Source: AC-32 sp963788215
Lineage (GTDB): Bacteria > Actinomycetota > Thermoleophilia > Gaiellales > Gaiellaceae
Assembly (NCBI GenBank): GCA_963788215.1
Contig: CAWBFX010000002.1
Location: 1-25,221, forward strand
Reading direction: 5' to 3'
DNA length: 25,221 nucleotides
The notes under the pieces: generated by a model
The model's database searches: none
What the model was told of the DNA's origin: nothing
The model's input: only the letters and a program-made list of their open reading frames with translations
Part shown: piece after piece, positions 15,010 to 21,458 of the stretch
Layout: every line of letters starts with the position of its first letter
Position numbering within the stretch: position 1 is the stretch's first letter
Position numbers and translations under genes: made by a program

Positions 15010-15851
15010 CGGCTCAGGCGGCGAACTCGTGCGAGGGCCGCCCGGGCGACCTTCTCGCTACGCCGCCCCACGCCCCACATCCGCTCGACCCGGCTGTCGA
15101 TCGCAACCAACTCGACGAGCGCCTGCTCGCCGTGCGACCAGCCGAAGTTGGCGCCGTCGACGATCCACGCGTGCTGGTAGAGCCAGCGGTTGACGTTCTT
15201 GCTCGTGTGGCGCGGATGCGTGCCGATCCAGGCTGCGAGCCGGTCGGCGCGGGCCTTGAGAGTGATCTCGTCGAGCGGCTCCTTCGGCGCGCCCTTGAGG
15301 GCGAACGCCGGCGGCCTTGGAGCGAGTGCCTTCGTCGTCGGGGCCGCCGGCTTCTTCGGGGCGGCCGGCTTCTTCGCCGGGACGGGCTTTGACTTCGCAG
15401 GGGGCTGTTTCTCCTTCGGCGCTGCCTTGACGTGCGGCGCGTCGGCGAGCTTGATCGGCGTCGCGGGATAGCTGGAGCTGTCCTCGGGCGTCCCGTTCTC
15501 CGCGTACTGCCCCCTGGCCAGGCGCAGGACGATCATCGGCGCCCCCGTGTCGATCACGTGCGTTCCCGCGGCCGGCGACTGGCTCACGACCTTGTTCCCC
15601 GCGTAGCCGTGCACCGGGCCCGAGACGCGCCAGCCGAAGCCCGAGTCCTCGAGAATGCCCTTGGCGAAGACGAAAGCCTGCGCGTCGACCGACGGCACCG
15701 TCAGCACCGGCGGCGGCGCAGCCGCAGCGGTCGTCGCCGGCTGCTGCCCGATGATGCTCGTCTTGTCCGCGGCCAGCGTGAACGCCGCCGTGGCCAGGAC
15801 CCAGGCCATGGCGACGAGCACAGCACGTGGCAGAAGCGCGCCCAGCCGCAT
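15006..15851 (-). CDS. Membrane-anchored PASTA-domain protein of the wall/pilus operon
   Basis: 281 residues from ATG 15851, chosen because GAAGGGA lies just upstream; in-frame ATGs at 15857 and 15887 are alternatives. A signal-anchor helix (AVLVAMAWVLATAAFTLAA) is followed by an Ala/Pro linker. Next is a PASTA domain at about residues 45-100 (VPSVDAQAFVFAKGILEDSG, VVSQSPAAGTHV, PMIVLRLA), a Lys/Pro/Ala-rich stretch (about 125-175) and a C-terminal helical domain with WIGTHPRHTSKNVNRWLYQHAW that I do not recognise. PASTA domains bind peptidoglycan, so this protein probably positions something in the wall. Its neighbours are a wall hydrolase upstream and prepilins downstream, with overlaps or gaps of a few bases. 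Confidence 0.8.
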   Translation of the reverse strand: MRLGALLPRAVLVAMAWVLATAAFTLAADKTSIIGQQPATTAAAAPPPVLTVPSVDAQAFVFAKGILEDSGFGWRVSGPVHGYAGNKVVSQSPAAGTHVIDTGAPMIVLRLARGQYAENGTPEDSSSYPATPIKLADAPHVKAAPKEKQPPAKSKPVPAKKPAAPKKPAAPTTKALAPRPPAFALKGAPKEPLDEITLKARADRLAAWIGTHPRHTSKNVNRWLYQHAWIVDGANFGWSHGEQALVELVAIDSRVERMWGVGRRSEKVARAALARVRRLSR

Positions 15852-15891
15852 GGTCATCCCTTCGGCACCGTCCGGTGGCCTTGTCATCCCC

Positions 15892-17304
15892 CTACCGGGT
15901 GAAGAGGACCACGGAGCCGCCGGAATCGGGCTCCTGGGTGGGCACGACCGCGAAGACGGAGCGCCCGGCCGAGCTGGTTACGGTGGGTGCCTCGTCCTGC
16001 CAGCGGAAGGCGACGTTCGCGAAGCTCTGGAACCAGGGCTGTTCCTGCGGGTAGCTCGCCGTCGGGTCGAGCTGCAGGTGGAGGTGCGGCCCGCTCGCGT
16101 CGCCGGTCGCGCCGACGAGGCCGACCGGCGCGCCGGCTGCCAGGGTCGCGCCTGCGGTTACCGACGGATCGAGGTACGAGAGGTGGCAGTAGGTCCACGT
16201 CTGTCCGTCGTCGGTGCGGATCGTCATCCCGATGCCACAGCGCGGGTCCGGGTCGCGCCACGAGCGCAGGACGACGGCGTTCGCGAGGGCATAGACCGGC
16301 GAGCCCATCGGCGCGGCGATGTCGGCCGCGGGGTAGTCGTGATGGTGGTGCGAGACGGAGACGAGCGAAGGCCCGCCGCCGACCGGGAAGACGTAGCTGC
16401 CGTCGTACGCGGGCGCGCCGAGCATCGTTCCGGCGGCTGGTGCGAACGAGGAGGCCGTCGAGCGGTCCTGCGCTGAGGCGAGACCTGCGCGGGCACGGTC
16501 GAGGGCGCCGCGGGCCTGCGCGGCTCGAGCCTGCGCCTTCGCGAGCACGATCCCCGCCTGCGCGGCCAGCCGCTCGAGGTCGAGCCGGTCGGAGAGCAGC
16601 GTTGCGCGGGCGGCGCGTGAGCTCAGTGAGCGCTCGCGCTGCCAACTGGCGCGCACGACCCGCTGCGCAGCGACCACCCTCCGGTTCGCCTTCGCGACCG
16701 CACGGCGCGCGTGGTCGAGCGAGACCTGGAGCCGGTCGAGCGTGAAGGTCGTCTGCTGCCCGCCCGAGTCGAACAACCGGGCGAGCTGGAGCACCTCGTC
16801 CACGTACCACTGGGCGTGGTTGTAGGAGAAGACCGCGCGGGAGATGTCCGCACCTCCGCCCGAGGCCGCGAGGTACCGGGCAGCAGCCGTGATCGCGTCT
16901 TCCGCGTTCCAGGGATCGGCGAGGCCGTCCCCGTTCGCGTCGACTCCCCAGCGCTCCCAGGTCGAGGGCATGAACTGCATCCAACCGATTGCGCCCGCCG
17001 AGCTCGGGCCCATGTTGCGGCCGAAGTTCGACTCCACCTTGTTGATAGCGGCGAGCACCTGCCAGGGGACGCCGTACTCGGCACCCGCGCGCTGCCAGAC
17101 CGACAGGAGCTGCGCGTAGTCGAGGCGCTCAGGTGCCGCGGGCGGCGTGAGCGAGAACGACGCCGCTCCGGGTGCGTTCGGAGCGGAAGCGCTCGGAAGC
17201 GAGACCGGTCCGGCCGTGGTGTTCGGGACGACCTTGAAGACGTCCGCGCCGGCGGAGCCGGCGAGCGCCAGCGCCGTCAGGAGAGCCGCAGCGAGTCGCT
17301 TCAT
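15892..17304 (-). CDS. Lytic transglycosylase and M23 endopeptidase fusion, secreted wall hydrolase
   Basis: 470 residues. Signal peptide (MKRLAAALLTALALAGSAGA), then an SLT-type transglycosylase domain (about 62-180) with the presumed catalytic Glu91 in KVESNFG, WMQFMPSTW and a Ca-loop-like DANGDGLADPW. A coiled coil follows (about 185-285, Ala/Arg-rich heptads), then an M23 metallopeptidase domain with HHDYPAAD (His322, Asp328), YCHLS and GPHLHL (His407, His409). It would cut both glycan strands and peptide bridges. The start overlaps the stop of the second pilT (ATGA), so it is tightly coupled to a pilus motor. This suggests it opens the wall for the fibre. The coiled coil may hold the enzyme inactive until a partner binds, as in EnvC/RipC-type M23 proteins; that is analogy. 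Confidence 0.9.
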   Translation of the reverse strand: MKRLAAALLTALALAGSAGADVFKVVPNTTAGPVSLPSASAPNAPGAASFSLTPPAAPERLDYAQLLSVWQRAGAEYGVPWQVLAAINKVESNFGRNMGPSSAGAIGWMQFMPSTWERWGVDANGDGLADPWNAEDAITAAARYLAASGGGADISRAVFSYNHAQWYVDEVLQLARLFDSGGQQTTFTLDRLQVSLDHARRAVAKANRRVVAAQRVVRASWQRERSLSSRAARATLLSDRLDLERLAAQAGIVLAKAQARAAQARGALDRARAGLASAQDRSTASSFAPAAGTMLGAPAYDGSYVFPVGGGPSLVSVSHHHHDYPAADIAAPMGSPVYALANAVVLRSWRDPDPRCGIGMTIRTDDGQTWTYCHLSYLDPSVTAGATLAAGAPVGLVGATGDASGPHLHLQLDPTASYPQEQPWFQSFANVAFRWQDEAPTVTSSAGRSVFAVVPTQEPDSGGSVVLFTR

Positions 17305-18482
17305 CCCTGGGGCGCGCCTGCCACCCTGAGCCCCGGCATGGGCGGCTCTTCCGGCGGTTCCGGCTCCGGGGCGGGCTGCAGCATCGCCTCCTCGTCGACG
17401 CCGGCGACCTTGCGCTTGAGCGCCTGCTCGAGCGCGACCAGGAAGTCGTGCCGGTTCGTGGCGGCGTTCGCAGCGACCTCGCGGTCGACCTCGCCCGCGA
17501 CGACGTGCTCGATCAGCGCGTCCGTGAACGTCTGCATGTCGAAGAACTCGCCCTCGCTGATCGCGTCCGGGATCTCCTCGACCTTCTGGTCGCGGATCAG
17601 GTCGGCGACGCGGGAATTGTTGACCATGACCTCGATCGCCGCGACGCGGCCGCCGTCGATCCGCGGCAGCAGCCGCTGGCTGATGACGCCGCGCAGGACG
17701 CCCGCCATGATCGAGCGGATCTGCTCCTGCTTCTCCGCCGGGAAGAACTCGATCATCCGGTTGACCGTCTCGGCCGCGTCGATCGTGTGCATCGTCGAGA
17801 GCACGAAGTGGCCGGACTCGGCCGCCTTGAGCGCGGTCTCGGCCGTCTCGGAGTCGCGCAGCTCGCCGATGAGGATCACGTCCGGGTCCTGGCGCAGAAC
17901 GCGGCGCACGGCCGCGAGGAACGAATCCGTGTCGAGGCCGATCTCGCGCTGGTTGACGATGCAGCCGCGGTCCTCGTGGAGGATCTCGATCGGGTCCTCG
18001 ATCGTCACGATGTGCTGGCGGCGCGTGCGGTTGATGTGGTCGATCACGGCCGCGAGGGTCGTCGTCTTGCCCGAGCCGGTGGCGCCCGTGACGAGGACCA
18101 GGCCGCGATGCTCCTCCGCGAGCCGGCGGACGCCGTTGGGCAGGCCGAGGTCGTCGAAGCTCGGAACCTCCTTCGGGATCACCCGGAAGGCGAACGAGAT
18201 CGAGCCGCGTTGGCGGAAGCCGTTCACCCGGAAGCGCGGAAGCTCGGGAGACGTGTAGGCGACGTCGAGCTCGCCGGTCTCGTGGAAGACCTGAAGCTTG
18301 GCGGGCGCCTGCTCGGCGACGCGCGCGAGGACGGCCTCGAGCTCTGCGTCGGCGAGCGGCGCGTGCTCGGGTAGCAGGCCGAGCTCGCCGTCGCGCCGAA
18401 GGATCGGCGGCTGGCCGGTCTTCAGGTGAATGTCGCTCGCGCCGAGTTGGACCGCGCGACCTAGAACTGCGTTCAGCTCCAC
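17301..18482 (-). CDS. Second PilT-type ATPase (PilU/PilT2-like)
   Basis: 393 residues from GTG 18482. The N-terminal domain has ASDIHLKTGQPPILRRDG. Walker A GATGSGKTT is at 133-141, followed by the Asp box HIVTIEDPIEI, Walker B VILIGELRD and the His box GHFVLSTMHT. In place of the AIRNLIRE retraction motif it has SRVADLIRDQ, and the C-terminus carries a Pro/Glu-rich tail. It therefore looks more like a PilU or accessory motor than the PilT at 5386-6531. The start is chosen because GTG 18482 lies 7 nt after a sigma28-type -10 box; the longer TTG at 18491 overlaps that box. It heads a five-gene operon with the wall hydrolase, PASTA protein and two prepilins. Confidence 0.9.
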   Translation of the reverse strand: MELNAVLGRAVQLGASDIHLKTGQPPILRRDGELGLLPEHAPLADAELEAVLARVAEQAPAKLQVFHETGELDVAYTSPELPRFRVNGFRQRGSISFAFRVIPKEVPSFDDLGLPNGVRRLAEEHRGLVLVTGATGSGKTTTLAAVIDHINRTRRQHIVTIEDPIEILHEDRGCIVNQREIGLDTDSFLAAVRRVLRQDPDVILIGELRDSETAETALKAAESGHFVLSTMHTIDAAETVNRMIEFFPAEKQEQIRSIMAGVLRGVISQRLLPRIDGGRVAAIEVMVNNSRVADLIRDQKVEEIPDAISEGEFFDMQTFTDALIEHVVAGEVDREVAANAATNRHDFLVALEQALKRKVAGVDEEAMLQPAPEPEPPEEPPMPGLRVAGAPQG

Positions 18483-18489
18483 ACGGAGC

Positions 18490-18517
18490 AAATCGGCAGC
18501 GACGCGGGCTGCCTTGA
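18490..18517 (-). promoter_or_regulatory. sigma28-type promoter of the second pilT operon
   Basis: On the minus strand TCAAG (18517-18513), 15 nt, GCCGATTT (18497-18490), 7 nt, GTG 18482. The -35 box begins 5 nt after the stop of the upstream reductase gene. The -10 box is one or two changes from GCCGATAG. Confidence 0.65.
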
Positions 18518-18522
18518 GCGGC

Positions 18523-19686
18523 TTACGCCGGGATGCCTGAGCGGCCCAGGCTCTCCACGAGCCGCAGCGGAAGGCGCACGAGCCCGTGGGCCTCGTCCGG
18601 GTGCGCGAGGTCGCCGCGCAGGAAGGCGGCGGTGAAGCCCCAGACGATCGGGATCCTCGCGATCCCGAAGACCAGGCGCGGAAAACGGTCGAGCGCCAGC
18701 TTCGCCTTCCACGACGCCGCGAGCGGGCGGCCCAGCGCCGCTTCGAGCCGCGGGCCGTACTCGTCGAGGCTCGCGATCCTGCCCTCGAGGAGCTGGAGCG
18801 ACGTCTCCGCCGCGATCCGCGAACTGACGAAGGCCTCGTACATCCCGTCGCCCGAGAGTGGGTCGACGAGACCGGCGGCGTCGCCCACGAGCAGCACCCG
18901 TCCGCGAACCGCCGGCTCTCCCTGCGAGCGCATGGGCAACCGGTACCCGCGCAGGCCGTCCAGCCGCTCCGCCGGGAGCCCGTAGGCGGCGCAGGCGCGC
19001 GCCAGGTGCTCGCGCAGGCGCGGGCCCTCCGACTCCCAGCCGCCCACGCCGACGTTCACGTGGTCGCCTTTCGGGAAAACCCACGCGTAGCCGCCCGGCA
19101 CGACACCCAGATCGACGACCGCCCTGCCGCGCCAGCGCTCCTCGCGCGCGGGGCCATAGGAGACGTTCCCCTCGAGCGCCACGCCGTGACGCCGGTCCGC
19201 GCCCAGGCCGAGCGCCCGCGCCGCGATCCCGTTGACCCCGTCCGCTCCGATCACGACGGGCGCGCTCGCCGACGAGCCGTCGAACCGGACGGTCGCCTGC
19301 TTCTCGCCCAGCTCGAGCGCGGTGGCGCGCACCCCGTCGCGGAAGTCCGCGCCAGCAGCCGCGGCCTGCTCGGCGAGATGAGCGTCGAGCCGCCGCCGCT
19401 GCGTCATCAGGACGAGCGGGCCGTCGCTTCCGCGCTCGAAGCGCCGCCCGTAGCGCAGGCCGAGCTCGAAGCGGTCGACCACGTCCTCGACCACGGGCTC
19501 GACCGAGACCGGCAACTGCCGCACTGCCCGGTAGGTCAGCCCACCGCCGCAGGGCTTGTCGCGCGGGAAGCGGGCCCGGTCGAGCAGCAGCACCCGCGCG
19601 CCGCCGCGGGACAGGCGAACCGCCGCCGTCGAGCCGGCGGGCCCGGCCCCGACGACGATCGCGTCGAACCGTTCCACGCCCGCCAT
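18523..19686 (-). CDS. Geranylgeranyl reductase family FAD-dependent oxidoreductase
   Basis: 387 residues. N-terminal Rossmann FAD motif (DAIVVGAGPAGSTAA, residues 8-22), the family signature around PRDKPCGGGL (41-50), a mid-chain VVIGADGVNG, and GRVLLVGDAAGLVDPLSGDGM near the FAD ribityl site. Members saturate isoprenoid chains, for example the menaquinone side chain (MenJ in mycobacteria) or geranylgeranyl groups. In a menaquinone-using actinobacterium a menaquinone reductase is most likely, but the substrate cannot be read from sequence. The ATG at 19686 places the FAD motif at the usual distance; the longer reading to 19818 runs through the divergent promoter. It is unrelated in function to the pilus genes that follow. 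Confidence 0.88.
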   Translation of the reverse strand: MAGVERFDAIVVGAGPAGSTAAVRLSRGGARVLLLDRARFPRDKPCGGGLTYRAVRQLPVSVEPVVEDVVDRFELGLRYGRRFERGSDGPLVLMTQRRRLDAHLAEQAAAAGADFRDGVRATALELGEKQATVRFDGSSASAPVVIGADGVNGIAARALGLGADRRHGVALEGNVSYGPAREERWRGRAVVDLGVVPGGYAWVFPKGDHVNVGVGGWESEGPRLREHLARACAAYGLPAERLDGLRGYRLPMRSQGEPAVRGRVLLVGDAAGLVDPLSGDGMYEAFVSSRIAAETSLQLLEGRIASLDEYGPRLEAALGRPLAASWKAKLALDRFPRLVFGIARIPIVWGFTAAFLRGDLAHPDEAHGLVRLPLRLVESLGRSGIPA

Positions 19687-19693
19687 CGTACGG

Positions 19694-19722
19694 TTGAAGA
19701 GACCAGGCCTGCTCAGTAAAGT
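19694..19722 (+). promoter_or_regulatory. sigma70-type promoter of the FAD oxidoreductase/DUF4242 operon
   Basis: TTGAAG (19694-19699), 17 nt, TAAAGT (19717-19722), then a leader of about 25 nt with Shine-Dalgarno AAAGGAGAGG (19741-19750) before the ATG at 19754. It is a good housekeeping-type promoter, in contrast to the sigma28-like sites of the pilus genes. Confidence 0.6.
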
Positions 19723-19753
19723 CGAACGCAAGCGAGCCGGAAAGGAGAGGGCA

Positions 19754-21142
19754 ATGACCGAGATCCTGGACACCGCGCACGTCGACGCATTCGCAGCGCA
19801 GCTGCACGGAGGCGTCACGCGACCGACCGACCCCGACTACGACGAGGTACGCACGCTCTACAACGCGATGATCGACAAGCGCCCGGCGCTGATCGCGCGC
19901 TGCGCTGACGTGGACGACGTCGCCGCCTCGGTGAACTTCGGGCGCGAGCAGGGTCTCGAGATCGCGATCCGCTGCGGCGGCCACAACGGCCCCGGACTCG
20001 GCAGCGTCGACAACGGCCTGGTGATCGACCTCTCCGGCCTGAAGAACATTACGGTCGATCCCGACGGCCGCACCGCGGCGGTCGGCGGCGGCTGCCTGGC
20101 CGGGGATATCGACGCAGCGACGCACGAGCACGGTCTCGCGACACCCCTCGGGATCATCTCCACGACCGGTGCAGGGGGCCTCATCCTCGGCGGCGGCATC
20201 GGACATCTCTCGCGCAAATGCGGCCTGTCGATCGACAACATCCTCGGCGCTCAGGTCGTGCTGGCCGACGGAAGCGTCGTCAACGCCAACGAGAACGAGA
20301 ACCCGGATCTGCACTGGGCGATCCGCGGCGGCGGCGGCAACTTCGGCGTGGTCACCCAGCTGACGCTGCAGCTCCACCCGGTCGCCATGGTCGTTGCCGG
20401 CCCGATGTTCTGGGAGCTCGAGCGCACGGCCGACCTCCTCCGCTGGTACCGCGACTTCATCCTCGACGCGCCCGAAGACCTGAACGGCTTCTTCGCCTTC
20501 GCGAGCGTGCCGCCCGCGCCGATGTTCCCGGAGGAATTGCACCTGCAGAAGGTTGCGGCGGTCGTCTGGTGCTGGACCGGCCCCGAAGAGGGCGCGGCCG
20601 ACGCCCTGGCCGAGGCCCGCGCGCAGGAGGGCCTGCTCCTGGACGGCGTCCAGCCGATGCCGCTGCCCGCGCTGAACAGCGCATTCGACGGCATCTACCC
20701 CGCGGGCGACCAGTGGTACTGGCGCGCCGACTTCGTCGAGACGATCCCGGACGAGGCGGTCGAGCTCCACGCCGAGTGGGGCGCCAAGATGCCGACCTGG
20801 AAGAGCACCATGCACCTCTATCCGATCGACGGCGCGGCGCACCGCGCCGGCCCCGGCGACACGCCATGGGTGTACCGCAACGCAAACTGGGGCGCGGTCA
20901 TGGCCGGGGTCGATTCCGATCCGGCGAACGTCGAGGCCATCGGCGCGTGGTCGCGCGGCTACCACGATGCCCTCCACCCGTACTCCGCGGGCGGCGCCTA
21001 CGTGAACATGATGATGGAGGAAGGCCAGGACCGAGTCGAGGCCAGCTACGGGGAGAACTACGCGCGTCTGGCCAAGATCAAGGCCGAGTACGACCCGGCC
21101 AACCTCTTCCACGTCAACCAGAACATCCGACCGGCAGGCTGA
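19754..21142 (+). CDS. BBE-like FAD-linked oxidoreductase
   Basis: 462 residues of the vanillyl-alcohol-oxidase/berberine-bridge superfamily. The FAD-binding part has PALIARCADVDDVAASVNFGRE, then IAIRCGGHNGPGLG (the His of GGHN is the usual covalent FAD site), AAVGGGCLAGDIDAAT and GGLILGGGIGHLSRKCGLSIDNIL. The Cys used in bicovalent members is not at the expected place before the LGGGIG segment, so single His attachment is predicted. The C-terminus has the BBE motif YAGGAYVN-like SAGGAYVNMMMEE, YARLAKIKAEYDPANLFHVNQNI. There is no signal peptide. Substrates in this family range from sugars to secondary metabolites; none can be named here. A strong Shine-Dalgarno fixes the ATG. The next gene starts 10 nt after the stop. 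Confidence 0.9.
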   Translation: MTEILDTAHVDAFAAQLHGGVTRPTDPDYDEVRTLYNAMIDKRPALIARCADVDDVAASVNFGREQGLEIAIRCGGHNGPGLGSVDNGLVIDLSGLKNITVDPDGRTAAVGGGCLAGDIDAATHEHGLATPLGIISTTGAGGLILGGGIGHLSRKCGLSIDNILGAQVVLADGSVVNANENENPDLHWAIRGGGGNFGVVTQLTLQLHPVAMVVAGPMFWELERTADLLRWYRDFILDAPEDLNGFFAFASVPPAPMFPEELHLQKVAAVVWCWTGPEEGAADALAEARAQEGLLLDGVQPMPLPALNSAFDGIYPAGDQWYWRADFVETIPDEAVELHAEWGAKMPTWKSTMHLYPIDGAAHRAGPGDTPWVYRNANWGAVMAGVDSDPANVEAIGAWSRGYHDALHPYSAGGAYVNMMMEEGQDRVEASYGENYARLAKIKAEYDPANLFHVNQNIRPAG

Positions 21143-21152
21143 GAGGAGGGCG

Positions 21153-21434
21153 TTGGCGAGGTACCTGATAATCCGCCGGTTCGACGTCGCCGAGGAGGAG
21201 ATGCCCGAGGTCGGAAGGTGGTCCCGGAGGACGATCGAGGAGGGCTATCCGCAGATCACGTGGGAGCACAGCCACGTCGTCGTCGAGGGCGACGGGACGG
21301 TGTTGACGTACTGCATCTACGACGCGCCCGACGAGGACATGCTGCGAGCCCACTCGGCCGATCTCGGCAACCACACGATCGACCGCATACACGAGATCGC
21401 GGGCGACGTCACCCCGGCTGACTTTCCTGGCTAG
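21153..21434 (+). CDS. DUF4242 family small protein
   Basis: 93 residues from a TTG start with Shine-Dalgarno GAGGAGGG directly upstream, 10 nt after the oxidoreductase stop. The sequence pattern YLIIRRFDVAEEEM, ITWEHSHVVVEGDGTVLTYCIYDAPDEDMLRAHSADLG fits DUF4242, a ferredoxin-like dimeric alpha/beta fold sometimes annotated as nickel-binding. The conserved ITWEHSHV and TYCIYDAPDE segments carry the His, Cys and acidic residues that could bind metal. Co-transcription with the FAD oxidoreductase is likely. The stop overlaps that of the convergent cyclase/ATPase gene by CTAG. Confidence 0.85.
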   Translation: MARYLIIRRFDVAEEEMPEVGRWSRRTIEEGYPQITWEHSHVVVEGDGTVLTYCIYDAPDEDMLRAHSADLGNHTIDRIHEIAGDVTPADFPG

Positions 21435-21458
21435 CCCGCCTGACTTCCCCGGCTAGCC
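21418..21458. repeat. Tandem 19-base direct repeat (22-base period) at convergent gene ends
   Basis: CTGACTTTCCTGGCTAGCC (21418-21436) is repeated as CTGACTTCCCCGGCTAGCC (21440-21458), with two differences. Each copy contains a TAG stop in the plus frame. The first forms the DUF4242 end, and the minus-strand gene now reads through the second copy to stop in the first. Confidence 0.7.

Noticed and set aside
18473..21112. An 879-codon minus-strand open frame covering the FAD oxidoreductase and the reductase
   Set aside because: It is the antisense shadow of the 19754-21142 gene joined to an out-of-frame reading of the reductase. It is Arg-rich with no recognisable domain, while the overlapping frames give clear flavoproteins.
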